From Micropterix aruncella (Eukaryota; Arthropoda; Insecta; Lepidoptera; Micropterigidae), in contig OX155961.1 of the NCBI GenBank assembly GCA_944548615.1, positions 22,586,773 through 22,650,772 of the forward strand: a stretch of 64,000 nt of DNA. Direction: 5' to 3'. The position numbers and the translations under genes were made by a program. Under the pieces are notes generated by a model that was given only the letters and a program-made list of their open reading frames with translations, did not search any database and was not told the origin of the DNA. Of the stretch, positions 31,690 to 42,785 are shown piece after piece; the stretch's first letter is position 1; every line of letters starts with the position of its first letter.

Positions 31690-32680
31690 CTGTTACTCAT
31701 AGCAACAAGTAGATATATTAAAAGGAATAATAAACAGGACTTTATTTATTTATTCGTTACATACACATTCAAACGCAATCGCACAAAAGAAATATAATGT
31801 ACAATCCAGAAAATACCGCTATATGCTTCTAAATTTAGGCATAGGTACATCTGTCTGTGCCCAGGCCAAATTGTGCATAAATTATATGATAAAATGCATA
31901 AAATTATTCCTAATGTGCAAAGTAAAGTGAAACCGAGCCCGCCTTGCTAGGCACTCCTGTGATAAGGCGAGCTCACTTCCTGAGTCTTATTGGAGTGCCA
32001 CGGTTGTGTCAGTAAAAATACCAAATTAAATTTTATATATATTACCTAATAATTTTAACCGCAGATCATATCAAACATAATGCGATACCACCATTTTGCC
32101 GTTCCGACGGCTGCCATGCGCATTCCTACGAACTTCGTTTTTATTATTGTAATATTACCCAGCATAATGAAAGTAGGCAAATAATTACGTAACCGACCCG
32201 AAGTCTTCACAGATTGACGATTTTCAGGGGTTCATAATTGGCGTTATTATATCGAATATGAAATTAATCATGCGGATATTTTTTTCCTATAAAAGTAGTT
32301 TTCTAAATATAAATTAACCTAAAAATGATGTAAATTATATAAAATGTTTGTGGTTTCTGTATTTATCCATAAATATGCAGAATTTATTTTCGGAATGTAC
32401 TCACTACTCAATCAGACTTTGAATTTTACACTCACCACGATATATTTATGTTAATTTATTGACATTTGGAGGTTTGGACATTTCGACAACTATTTACTTG
32501 ACATTTGGACAGTTAAGGTACCCCATCACACTCGGAATGACATGGCAATTCTAACAAAATTACATACTTCTAAATCGGTGCGAGCGTTTAGAAGTTATGG
32601 AGGAATGAAGAAACGGAAAACAAATATAGATGAACCCTGAAAACATTACATTCCTTTTTTGTTGGTCACTCATGTAGAAA
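31690..32680 (+). repeat. Family B unit carrying a family C insertion
   Basis: 31690-31737 and about 32336-32680 match the B tandem at 19660-20290 (AAGTAGATATATTAAAAGGAATAA; GGAATGTACTCACTACTCAATC; GACATTTGGAGGTTTGGACA; CTTTTTTGTTGGTCA). The middle is family C, so B was here before C. Confidence 0.7.
31738..32335 (-). repeat. Family C element, uninterrupted copy
   Basis: Best-preserved copy of C. It starts (plus view) TTTATTTATTTATTCGTTAC and continues through CCGAGCCCGCCTTGCTAGGCACTC...GGCGAGCTCACTTCCTGAG and CGACCCGAAGTCTTCACAG to AAATATAAATTAACCT. It provides the empty site for the LINE at 18201-18892. Minus-strand reading with an (AAAT)n-type tail suggests a retroposon. Confidence 0.75.
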
Positions 32681-33084
32681 GAACAGCAAGCACCATTTCT
32701 AGACACCCAATAAAAATAATATTTTTGCACAATTTCACAGGACAAATACTTCGCGTGGACACACTTTTAGGCATATGTACGCGATATCGATATCACGTCC
32801 GCGTGAGGCTAATTTTAAAAATAATGTCGATTTTTGTAAAATAATTTATAAATGAATTGAAGTCGACAGGGACAAGGCCGTTCTCACTGCTCCACGCCCA
32901 CTCAGCAATAAAATATAAGGAGAAAAGATCGATTATGAAATTATCGACTATGAAACATTTCCGCGTCGCAATCGACCAAACCACCGGTCTTTAAGAGCGC
33001 TCGCATACCAAACTAATGCATTATTATGCCGATAAACGTTCAGAATGACTTTTAGAACCAACAACCTAATGGAGAATGGGAATC
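32681..33084. other. Unassigned
   Basis: Short ORFs on both strands (32659-32844, 32793-32984), none recognisable. Confidence 0.3.
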
Positions 33085-33300
33085 TCTGAATGAAGGTGTT
33101 GTACCTATGACACAAAAGTCATTCGTGTATTTGGCTTTTGAACTCTTAAATAACCTTCCAAAGTCAAAGCCAGATTTAAAAAAAAATGTTAAGTCAAACA
33201 TTAGCTCATCATCACTGATGCTATTTTTACGGTAGACGCTCTGGACAAAATATAACGATATCTTTAATATAGGTACGTACTCATTATGAAACATAATATT
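33085..33300 (+). pseudogene. LINE C-terminal scrap
   Basis: Reads EGVVPMTQKSFVYLAFELLNNLPKSKPDL, then a decayed ...NVKSNISSSSLMLF... and a stop. Same group as 31155-31316. The minus ORF 33052-33294 is its shadow. Confidence 0.65.
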
Positions 33301-33777
33301 CGTCTTTTATTCCTATATTAAAACATACGTGGTAAACCTCCTAGAAATACTTTAATAATTTTGTTTTCTGCATGGATTTTTAAATGCCTGTTATCTGAAA
33401 AATTACCTTTCGGTATCTACTATTACCTAAAGTGGCTTATTTCAATCATAAAGTATTTTTTTTTGCTATACCTAGCGTACTAAATGTTTGATTATTCATT
33501 ATAATTATTGTCGTTATCGTATGTGATTATTGAGCATGTATCTTTTATATCGTCTGAATTCGGCTATTTTGAGTATTATTTTCACTAATTATTCGTTGCA
33601 TTAATTTTTAGCTAATGATTTCTTTGATATTTTTTTTTCATTATTTGTTTATTTACTTATTTTATTTAGTAACACATCTAGTAAACAATTAATGTTATAT
33701 TTGTAAGTAAGATGTTAGCAGGAAATTGATGCGAAATTATTTTTAATGTTGACACAGTCGCCTAACTAGGCCTAGGC
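33301..33777. other. AT-rich, probable 3' UTR of the LINE scrap
   Basis: Parts match 31317-31560. Otherwise nothing. Confidence 0.35.
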
Positions 33778-33874
33778 CTGTTCTAAGGTGAAATTTGTAG
33801 CACCCGACGTTTTCTATCCTATTTATAATGTCAAACAACCGCGATAGTCTTCGATTCTATACTGTTCTAAGGTG
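33778..33874 (-). mobile_element. 71-bp Penelope-like scrap with 13-bp target duplication
   Basis: CTGTTCTAAGGTG occurs at 33778-33790 and again at 33862-33874. Between them (33791-33861) lies a PLE end: on minus, ATCGAAGACTATCGCGGTTG...AAATAGGATAG joined to the reverse of AAATTTGTAGCACCCGACG. In the longer copy at 47790-47870 these two blocks lie in the same orientation about 20 bp apart; here the second is inverted, giving a fold-back. PLEs use LINE-type insertion and often carry such inverted ends. Confidence 0.8.
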
Positions 33875-34764
33875 TTACATTTATATTTCGATTATTTGTG
33901 TTTTAAACAATTATTATTATTATAATTTTGGATGACTAAAAGACTATTGGCTATGTGTTTTTTTTTAAAAACTAAGAAAAAAAGGTATTTTACTAAAAAA
34001 AATGTGTATTTTTTTAATAAAATATTTTGCAATTTCAACACACAACTTATTTTAGTGACGTATTTCAGCTTACCTGTTTTAGAATGGAATATTACACTTG
34101 TAATGAGCTTTCGTTTGGTATATGTGGCAAAGTGTTACAACAAACTATGCAAGTGGGTACGAAATTACCCCTTCTCTTTTAGCAAAAGCGGTACGTACGT
34201 TTCTTGTTGCTATTAATCTATGGCAGCGTTTGATTAACCACAGTGTATACATACATACACATATTTAAAAGGAGTAAAATATAAAATAATATAAAATATT
34301 AGAAACATTAAAAAAATAAACAATAGAAACACTATACTATACAATAATAGAAACACGGTTGTCAAAGAGCTGGATATAATTGTATCGAATCAATGAGGGC
34401 TATTCTTAAATTTAACAAGACCTGTTTGCCTATTTTATGATGTCATTTTATGACGTAATGGACTCATTATCCATTATTCTTACGCGCATTCAAATATAAG
34501 GTGCAAAATAGCTAAATCAATGTTGGCTTAATTTTCAGAATAGGCGATATTATACCGAGTTATCTCTGCACAATATTTCTAAAAAGCCAGTGAAACATTA
34601 TCAAGAGATTTCAAAAAGTTGGTCGATGCCAGAAATGCATAAGAGGATGCTCACGTTGAAATATGTAATTTGATACTCACAATTTAGTGACAAACCAACA
34701 ATTATGGGGACAAATAAGATTTATTGATAACTAATAATGTATTAAATGGGGTTATTGAGTTATA
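33875..34764. other. Unassigned
   Basis: The Lys/Phe-rich ORF 33932-34216 has no recognisable domain. 'gaaacactatactatacaataatagaaacac' near 34323-34355 is a local repeat. Confidence 0.3.
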
Positions 34765-34905
34765 ATAATAGCCGTAAACTACGAAAAATAGGGTCAATAA
34801 AAAAATTCAAAATGTACCTATTTAAGACAAATGTCAAAAAATGGCTCCTTGACGATGTAGGTCGTGTAAAAACTGAAATTGAATTGCTTCATAGAATAAC
34901 ATAAA
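34765..34905 (+). pseudogene. LINE C-terminal scrap (KKWLLDD type)
   Basis: Reads INLRKIGSIKKFKMYLFKTN, VKKWLLDDVGRVKTEIELLH. Its last part matches the end of the LINE at 37473 (KKWLLDDIGRSRTENDLL), so both come from one family. Confidence 0.65.
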
Positions 34906-34944
34906 ATATGTGTGTATGCACCTTATATAACTAACCCTTTTATA

Positions 34945-35688
34945 TCTATACTAATATTATAAAGAGGTAAAGTTTGTGACGTTGTAGGAAGTAATCTCTG
35001 GATCTACTGAACCGATTTTGAACATTCTTTTACCAGTAGAAAGCCACGTTATTTGTGAGTGTCATAGGTTATATATTAATCCGAAAAATTAAAAGACTTT
35101 TTCGTGGTAGTCGGATTTGCAAAGTAAGTCGGAGAATAAACGGTCGAACGAAAACGTTTCTAACTAACGCTACCTTAACGATGAGAGATATATGATTAAT
35201 TTCTAGAGAAAAGTTGTAGAGCTTGATAATGCCTACAAAAAAGTCAGCGACAGCATATGTCTAAATTTTATATTTAAGTCACAAAAAGTAGTTTTTTATA
35301 TTAAAAAAATAATTTAAATCGTTAGGTCATGTTTATTGGTCACATTATCAACAATTATGAATTCTTATCAAAATAATTAAATTTATCGTCTTAAGTGTTT
35401 AAAACAAAAGACTTTTCCCGTTTACTGCATATAATTTCCCTTTTACTGCTTAAATGGTTAAAGAGATAAGACACTCACAAATAAGACACTCACAAGAAGA
35501 CACTCACAAATAACGGTATATAGTCAAATTGGCACGCAAATACATACATACATATGGAGTAAAAATATAACCCTTCTTTTTGCAGTCAGGAAATAAATCA
35601 TAGCACTCAGTACTAACCGAACCACACTCATAATTTCATCACAAGTAAAAAGTTTTACCGCCCAACGAAGTGGGCACGGGTCAGCTAG
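34945..35688 (+). mobile_element. Non-autonomous Helitron H1, complete, 744 bp
   Basis: Inserted between A (34944) and T (35689). It starts TCTATACTAATATTATAAAG and ends with a hairpin GCCCAACGAAGTGGGC, ACGGG, TCAGCTAG. All Helitron end rules are met (5' TC, 3' CTAG, hairpin about 10 bp before the end, no target duplication, no terminal inverted repeats). The opening (CTGGATCTACTGAACCGATT) is typical of abundant lepidopteran Helitron families. No Rep/helicase is present. The 3' half is repeated at 1-373. Confidence 0.9.
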
Positions 35689-35958
35689 TCTTGTATATTT
35701 GTATTAATATGTGTAATATTTTATGCCATCATTTTAGTATTGATATTGAAAGTAGTTTAGTAGTCAAATAACGTCAGTACTACTCAAAAAATAAAGGCAG
35801 TGTATTTCGTATGACCAGGATACATGCTGTTCGGTCTAGTTGGGCATTCTTCTAGCTAGAATGATCGTATGAGTTTTGTTCATTTACTTATTCCTTATAT
35901 AACAAGTTAAAATTTATATCTGCACGATCACACTCATAGCTTTCTGGGATAACTAACT

Positions 35959-36703
35959 GGGAGCTAATGGGCCCAGTGCAGTTGGGCCATTATGACCCAT
36001 GTGTTAGGGTCCACATAGGTCAGCACCCATCCGGTAGCCTCCAAACAGAAGTGCGAGCCCGGGTAGGACGGCCTGCGGGCCCCTTTTCCATGGGAATCGT
36101 ACTTCCGGCGCTCCTAGGTGGTTCGCGCACCGTGCGGCGTCAGCCATTCCGACTGATAACCGGGGGAGCCTGGAAACGGCTTAGTCTCCTATATATCGGA
36201 GGTGGTTGTTAACCTTACGGCAACTGCCCTTCGAAACGACCAATCGACTATCCGATACCGGGCGAACAGCCGGGCAAAGGATGTCGTGGTATGCGATAGA
36301 TTCGGTAGACACCGAATCACCGCTACGTACGAGGACAGGACGGTGAGACAGAGGACAGCGCAAGCGACCTCGACCCTGTAACCAATCGGGAGGCCGGAGA
36401 AATCTGGCCATAATTGGTAGCGAGGGCGCTTGGTCTACCCGCTGGGTTAACCACCCGCTGCCGGAGTTGGCGGAGCTAGATAGTGGATTGTCATAGTCTA
36501 AGTCTTCTACGCTCATCCCACGGCTGAAAGAACGATCAAAAATCGTTAAACCAGCCTGGGGTGACGGATTCGCCCGATGTAGTCGACACCGCAGCGTGGC
36601 GATAACTCTCTACGTCACCTCACAAGAGATAGAACGATCATTATCGTTAATACTTCCTGAGGTGACAGGTTCACCCGTTGCAGTTGACACCTCTAAGTGA
36701 TAA
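35959..36703 (+). mobile_element. Family A1 element with an extra 3' end
   Basis: Starts GGGAGCTAATGGGCCCAGTG and has the shared body. It reaches one 3' end at about 36590 (GATGTAGTCGACACC), then a further partial 3' module with its own hairpin AACGATCATTATCGTT (36633-36648) and end GTTGCAGTTGACACCTC at 36703. Close to the copy at 24017 in the head, with the same 'cttggtctacccgctgggttaac' variant. Confidence 0.85.
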
Positions 36704-37472
36704 CTCTCTACCAGTATATAAGAAATTCGAATCGTCTAAAACTCTAATTGATTTATATTGTATCTTGACAATAATAGTAGCGAAAAAGTGACGATCTAGT
36801 TCCTATGACGGTTCTTTCCAGTGGACGTCACAGAATCCGTCGTTTTGACCTTCAGCATTTTGCGTACATACACAAGATACGTTGAATAATGAATTATGAA
36901 TTACGACAATAATCTGGAGAGATTTGCATAAAAATGAGATTCTCCCCGTTTCTCATTCGCTCTTTTGATTGAGTTATTCATCGCGTACCCTCGTTAGCTT
37001 GGCGGTCGAAACGAGCCACAATGAAATAAATTTTCATGTAAATCTCGTGTTAATATTGCGATTTTTATGAAAATTTTAGTAAAAATTATAAATTTATTTT
37101 ATTTATTTATTTATTTTAAACATAACATGCAGAATTCATAAAATGGTCATACTAAGTAATGGTACGAAGTAAACGACGACCCACATTCAAATGACCATGC
37201 TCAGCGCATGCCCAACTAGGCCGAATATAGCCTGTATCTGGGCATACGATTTTCAGACTTGGGTGGAGAAGCATAACTGACGTATGTACTCGTACACATA
37301 CATATACACATATATAGATACATAAACTTAAATACACACATATATAAATATATTAATAGATATATATACACATATATAGATACATATAATTAAATACATA
37401 CATATATAAATATATTCATAGATACGCATTCACATATACATATATATACACATTTATGCAGGTATATTATTT
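36704..37472. other. AT-rich; (TTTA)n run and degenerate (ATAC)n
   Basis: 37085-37112 is (TTTA)n. 37280-37455 is an irregular TATATACACA/TATAAATATA microsatellite. Nothing else. Confidence 0.4.
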
Positions 37473-37875
37473 TTAAAAGATGATTTGCAGAAGATCATTC
37501 TCTGTCCTTGAACGACCTATATCGTCAAGAAGCCATTTTTTTATTTTTTTATTGAATAAAAAGGTACTTTCAATTTTTTTTATGTCGTCATCAAGACGGT
37601 TGAATATTTTGGGTGCTATAAAATTTAATTGTCTTTGGGCAAATGATGAATTAACTCGTGGAACGGCATAATTCAAGCCTGCAGATGCTCTTGTAGTTCT
37701 GTGTTGCTGGCTTCGTGGTCGTTTATCAAGGGTTCGATGGATTCCACAAAAAGGACAACAATAATCTGGGATTTGAGTAGGAATTCCGCTGGCCGGCCGC
37801 ACCAAAGTCTTCATAAATGATCCAAAGCGATTTTTGAGACTTGATGGTATGTTTATATTGTAAGACAGACGAAGT
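37473..37875 (-). pseudogene. LINE ORF2 C-terminus (VPRVN.SFAQRQ type)
   Basis: The minus-strand frame reads DYCCPFCGIHRTLDKRPRSQ, ...ASAGLNYAVPRVNSSFAQRQLN, FIAPKIFNRLDDDIKKIEST, FLFNKKIKKWLLDDIGR. It is the same group as 30400 and 58340. The first residues of the ORF (MYCIVLRLRL) come from the adjoining (TTGTA)n tail of another LINE, not from this protein. Confidence 0.75.
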
Positions 37876-38560
37876 CTCAATACAATACAATACAATGAAC
37901 TACTCCGCTAGATAGGCATTCCTACACTTGGATGCGTCACAAAATTAGATGCTATAAATTACATTATTCAAAACATAACTATCATTTTATTTTATTTTAT
38001 TAAATCGAATTTTATATGATATTTATTGCCGATTAAATAATGGAATTGCATTTTATTTATTATATTATCTTTTAATATTTTTATTATTATTATTATTATT
38101 ACTTTATTTTATTCTGAAGACCATATTTTAAGGCAATTTAGTGTCATTAGCTTTTTACTAAAACTTGTATATTTGTAAGCAACCAAGCAATCAAACAAAT
38201 GTAATATTGGAGTCCTGTCCACCCTAGAACGGGCTAGTCCCAGTTGGGTGACAGAAACAAATAAGCAAAAGGTTGAGGTTTTGCCATTCGGTTCCTGTTA
38301 TTTTTATAAGCTAATCAATGTTTCATAGTAATAAATTCTTAAATAAATAAATAAATAAATAGTAGTCGTCATGGCTGTAATATGATATTCAATATTACCT
38401 TATATTACTATATTCATACAAATAATCAAAATATACCAATATAATTGTATAGTCATGGAGAATAATATATAAAAACAGAAATGCAAATTATATGTAGAAA
38501 TATAAAGATAAAATGATTTTATTGTCAATCAAGCAATATGCCTTTTGTAATTTTTTAAAA
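37876..38560 (-). mobile_element. LINE 3' UTR with (TTGTA)n tail, split by family F
   Basis: Reverse orientation of 25895-26152. 38363-38560 and 37876-37984 are the two halves. The pentanucleotide tail lies at 37876-37892, directly against the LINE C-terminus at 37473-37875. Confidence 0.65.
37985..38362 (+). repeat. Family F retroposon-like element, (AAAT)n tail
   Basis: The 378-bp block contains GGAGTCCTGTCCACCCTAGA, CTAGTCCCAGTTGGGTGACA and a tail TTAAATAAATAAATAAATA at 38339-38362. A nearly identical reversed copy is at 56068-56447 and a diverged one at 53225-53502. The uninterrupted host sequence at 26030-26080 shows this is an insertion. Probably a SINE or LINE 3' end; no ORF. Confidence 0.75.
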
Positions 38561-39043
38561 TGAAATTATATGACAATCTATCATAATACGTCAGCTATCT
38601 TAATATTGTCATGTTTAAAATTTTACAAATCATTAGATACATGTAAAATGGAAATAGAGTCATGCGTAGGGCAGTATATTACTGGAATGGTTCCGCAACA
38701 TGCCCGTGACATGGTAACTACCGTTACGCCAACGCCGTTACGCGTCATGTTAATTCATACGTAAGAACCACAGTCCATGTTATATGCGTAATCCCCTTTG
38801 AAACATGCGTATTTCCGTGTATTACATAGTGTGTACCGGTGAAACGGATCAGGTGACTCCTCCCTGGGTCGTTATGATCTAATGTAACCTAATCTAATCT
38901 AATTATTTTCAACTTTTTTTCTCGGTGGTATATTAAATCTGTCTTCCTGCCTATAAACTATTTTCAATTCAGCATTGAAGAACAACATCTCTAAGTTGGT
39001 GAATCCATCTGAATGTGTGCAAAAACTGATATTTATTTCTTAA
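38561..39043. other. Unassigned
   Basis: TAACCTAATCTAATCTAATT at 38885-38904 looks like a short pentamer tail with no body attached. The ORF 38570-38764 is unassigned. Confidence 0.3.
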
Positions 39044-39244
39044 CTAGCTGACCCGACAGACGTTGTCCTGTCCAAATTTTGATAAATTTGTTGGCTACAA
39101 TCTCCAACGAACGTATTACTAACGAACAGTATTTTAAAGTTATTTATATAGTTATAGAGATATCATGAAATTAATAACGCGTGGCGAGGAACAAGACGTG
39201 TTCGTCTACGAGGTAGGTAGCGTGCATCTGAGGGGGGACGTCTT
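39044..39244 (-). mobile_element. Helitron-like 3' end
   Basis: On minus, ...GGACAACGTCTGTCGGGTCAGCTAG (39044-39070) is followed by T, the CTAG|T end. Upstream of it on minus is the 68-bp block shared with 2882-2948. The 5' end cannot be set. Confidence 0.65.
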
Positions 39245-39440
39245 GCACTATTATTAATTAATTTAACAATTCATTTACAATGCATAAGTATCACTAATAA
39301 TCATATCAATTTTAAAAATATATATAATTAAAATTGAACTCGGCCGATATGACCATTAGCATGTATGTACTGCTGCTGCCCAACTAAATGCCAGGACTTG
39401 TTCGAGGGCAGCTAGCTCTCTAGTTTTTAGTTCACATATA

Positions 39441-40612
39441 TTCAATCGACTGTGCACTCTGACTAACAACTTGCGGTGTCAACTACAACGGGCGAGCCCG
39501 TCACCACAGGACGTTTTAACGATTTTATCGTTCTGTCGCCCTGCAGTGAACGTAGAAGACTTTGGACAGAAACAAATCCAACGTCCAGCTACGTCACAAC
39601 CCGCAAGAAGCCAACGCCTTACCGCGAGATAGCCAGTGTTACCTGGCGGGCCGACCCTCGCGCCCTTGCTTCCAATTGTGACCAGATTTCTCCGGTCTCT
39701 CGATTGGTTCCGAGTTCGAGGTCGCTTGCGCGGTCCTCTCCCTTACGAAGCGGTGAAACGGTGTGCAACGAATCTATCGCGGACCAAGGCGTCCTTTGCC
39801 CGACTCTGAACCGGGATCGGATGGCCAATGGTCATTTCAAGAGCAGTCGCCGTAAGGTAGACAACCACCCCCGCTCTATAGGAAACAATACAGTTCCCAG
39901 ACTCCCCCGATTGTTAGTCGGAGAGCACAGTCGATTGGCTTGCGCCGCTCGGTGCGCAGACCGTCCAGGAGCGCTAGAGGTTTGATTCCCAGGGGAGACT
40001 GGTTGACCCAGTGTCCTACCCAGGCTCGCACCCCATACATGGAGGCCATCGGATGGGTGTTGACCCGTGAGTGTGACCGACCCTGAACACATGGGTCATC
40101 GTGGCCACCTCATCATGGGCCCATTAGCTCCCAGTCGACTACTCTGACTAACACCCAGCCCACTCTGACTAACAGTCGGAGGAGTCTGGAAGCAGTACTG
40201 TTTCCTATAGAGCGGGGGTGGTTGCGGACCTCACGGCGACTGATCTTGAAACGACCATCGGCTACCCGATCCTGGATGAACAGTCGGGCAAAGGACGCTG
40301 TGGTCCGCGATAGATTCGGTAAACACCGTTTCACCGCTTCGTAAGGGAGAGGACCGCGCAAGCGACCTCGAACTCGTAACCAATCGAGAGACTGGAGTAA
40401 TCTGGTCAAAATTGGAAGTAAGGGCGTGAGTGTAGTAGGCCCGCCGGGCCAGCTCCTGGCTATCTCGCGTTCAATGCGTTGTCCTCTTACGGGATTGTGA
40501 CGTAGCTAGATGGTGGACTGTTTTGTCCTCAAGTCTTCTGCGCTCACTCCAGGGAGATAGATCGTCTAATCGTTAAAATTTCCTGAGGTGACGGGCTCGC
40601 CCGCTGTAGTCG
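39441..40612 (+). mobile_element. Family A element, 5'-truncated, split by another A element
   Basis: 39441-39468 (CAATCGACTGTGCACTCTGA) and 40135-40612 belong to one plus-strand copy beginning in mid-body. After the split it continues CAGTCGGAGGAGTCTGGAAG and keeps the 3' end (GACGGGCTCGCCCGCTGTAGTCGACAACC). A 30-bp local duplication of 'actctgactaacA' lies at 40141-40175. Confidence 0.85.
39469..40134 (-). mobile_element. Family A1 element, full length, inserted in another A
   Basis: 666 bp. On minus it starts CTGGGAGCTAATGGGCCC and ends GTTGACACCGCAAGT. It is flanked by TCGACTGTGCACTCTGACTAACA (39446-39468) and TCGACTACTCTGACTAACA (40135-40153), the same site apart from a 4-bp loss. The 169-codon ORF at 39476-39985 is not conserved in other copies and is not regarded as a gene. 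Confidence 0.88.
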
Positions 40613-41084
40613 ACAACCCATATATTCGGCATTTTGAATTAATGCAATTGAATCTATATTCGAAATAATTATTTTTTATTGAAAAAAAACCCTGTAATGA
40701 ATAATATTTATAAATATAACACGAACGCGATTCTTTCGTCATACATAGTAGGTCATTAAATATTCTGCAAATCGCCTTATATAGCATGTAATAGTGCTAG
40801 TGGTGTGAGGCTTTCTTACAGTTTCTCATAAGGCATGTTCCTTCATTGCCGTAAGTGCTCTAAAGAATCCAATTTTGCCGTAGATTGGAATAAAATGCAA
40901 ATGTCGAGCGAAGCGAAGGTTTCGACGTCGGTCGTCGCGACTCGGACCGTTCTCCTGGGCGGTGAAATTCTTCGGAGGCGGATTTAATGAGTGTCGTTGC
41001 ACTGCTGGAGACTGATGGATGACAACATCAAAGAATAGTAGGTATGCGTACGACCGCTGATAGGGTTTTCTTTTATTTTTTTTT
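40613..41084. other. Unassigned; GC-rich patch at 40905-41000
   Basis: The patch (GTCGAGCGAAGCG... to ...GGCGGATTTAATGAGTG) stands out from the AT-rich surroundings. It has a superficial likeness to rRNA words ('ggtgaaattctt') but does not align further. Nature unknown. Confidence 0.3.
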
Positions 41085-41170
41085 ATTTTAAACTAGTTGA
41101 TAGGAATTCCTACACTTGGTTATGTCAAAAACTAACAAAAATAACAAGTATAACATTTAAATATGTACCT
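41085..41170 (-). mobile_element. LINE 3' UTR scrap
   Basis: GGAATTCCTACACTTGG and neighbours are the reverse of the 3' UTR at 26085-26135 (CCAAGTGTAGGAATGCC). A similar scrap lies at 63640-63725. Confidence 0.5.
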
Positions 41171-41665
41171 ATTAAGATATAAGGTATGAACGTCGGTATT
41201 GCAAGGTATGAACGTTCAACATCCAAGAGCAGATTTCTCTAGGATAGAAGAAACAACATTTTCCAATATTTTCAATCAAATTTCTTATATAATTTCGTAG
41301 AAGTTTCATGTGGACAATAGTACTAAATGATCAAACAAATATTGGATACTTTCACAAATTATCATAAGGCAAGATATTTTAAAGAAGAAACACAAATACA
41401 AACGAATCAGTAATAATAATAATAGTTAATAGCCAATAGTTAGAAGGAAAAAAAACGCAATTGTAAAATAGTCAATAATAGAAAGAATAGGGAATGATAA
41501 TAGTCAAGTAGGTCAATAGAGCTGCGAAATATTGTCGAAATCCTCAATGCTATAAATAGGGGTTTTAATCACAATATCCTGTACCTTATTCTTAAAGTGA
41601 ACCTCTTAATGCTCGCTTACAACACTGAACGAAATTTCACAGTAGTTTGGATCTTTCGAGGTGCC
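41171..41665. other. AT-rich, probable further LINE 3' UTR
   Basis: Partly similar to 63680-63900 (ATGTACCTA..AAGATATAAGG; TTCACAAATTATCA), so the two loci may share a longer retroposon. No coding. Confidence 0.35.
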
Positions 41666-42785
41666 GTCTACAATGGGCGAATCCGTCACCCCACACTTTG
41701 AAATGTCATCTGCAACTGGCGAACCCGACACCTCAGGCTGTTATAACGATAAAATCGTTCATTCAGCCGTAAGGTGATTACACAGAGACTTTAGGGACAA
41801 CGCAGTCCACAACTTGAGTTGTCGACTACAACGGGCGAGCCCGTCACCACAGGGAGTTTTAACGATTAGTCGTTCTATCTCCCTGGAGTGAGCGTAGAAG
41901 ACTTTGGACAAAACAATCCAGCGTCTAGCTACGCCACAACCCGTTAGAGACCAACGCCTTACCGCGAGATAGCCAGTAATGTTACCTGGCGGGCCCGACA
42001 CTCGCGCCCTAACTACCAATTGTGACCAGATTTCTCCGGTCTCTCTATTGGTTCCGAGTTCGAGGTCGCTTGCGCAATTCTCTCCCTTACGAAGCGGCGA
42101 AACGGTGTATACCGAATCTATCGCGGACCATGGCGTTCTTTGCCCGCCTCTTACCCACTGTCAGTAACGCAGTCCACAGTCAAGATCCGCCCACTCGCCC
42201 GTAAGAGTTCAAGGTTGCCGACCTTGAGGTACTGAGAAGTTAACTCAGCGGGCCGACCTCGCGCCATCACTACCAGATATGGCCGGTTTTCTTCATCCCC
42301 CAGTCTGGCCATGGGTTCGACGTCACTTGCGCGGCCTTAACCTAGCATAAGCGGATATTCAGTCTGCATATTTTGCGGATCGCGATGCCCTTTCCTTGCC
42401 ATAGTCACTCGGGATCGCGTGGCCGACGGATCGATTCAAGGGTTGAAGCCGTCAAGTCGACAACTTCCTCCGCTGTCATAAAAAAACATACATCTCCAGA
42501 TCTCATGGTTATTAGCCGACCGGGGCTTTCTTCGTTTTTTCCGCAATTGCAGGTAGTGCCTCAACCGCCCAGTTGCGCTCGAGGTATTCCCCCCAATCCG
42601 CGATATTCTGTTCACAAACGCCTTCGACTGCAGGATTACGGCCATGGCTGAAAGCTCACAGCGGCCCTGACAGGGTAAGCCTCTCTACGAAGAGGCTACC
42701 AGATAGGAGTTGAACCGTGAGTTGAACAGGCCAGATGACATAGATTTTTGGCCAGCACCACCCAAGCTACACGGAACCATTAGGA
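41666..42785 (-). mobile_element. Family A2 element with stacked 3' ends and an A1 insertion
   Basis: The A2 body at 42166-42785 continues, across the A1 insertion, with 41704-41811. Beyond it, 41666-41703 is a further bare 3' end (GTCTACAATGGGCGAATCCGTCACC). The head near 42785 (GGTTCCGTGTAGCTTGGG on minus) is A2-type. Reading left to right, three family A 3' ends occur within 160 bp. Confidence 0.8.
41812..42165 (-). mobile_element. Family A1 element, 5'-truncated, 13-bp target duplication
   Basis: 354 bp, ending on minus in GTAGTCGACAACTCAAGT. It is flanked by AACGCAGTCCACA at 41799-41811 and 42166-42178, both inside A2 sequence. The truncation removes roughly the first 310 bases (it begins near 'gggtaagaggcggg' on minus). 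A textbook truncated target-primed insertion. Confidence 0.88.

Noticed and set aside
35461..35515. CRISPR-like array (repeated 'agacactcac')
   Set aside because: Repeats are 10 bp with tiny irregular spacing, lie inside a Helitron in an animal-type genome, and recur identically in the other copy.
39476..39985. 169-codon ORF, the longest plausible non-microsatellite frame besides the LINEs
   Set aside because: Lies wholly inside a family A element; the frame is broken differently in every other copy and no domain is recognised.
40905..41000. 18S rRNA fragment
   Set aside because: Only a 13-base word is similar; the surrounding sequence does not align to small-subunit rRNA as I know it.
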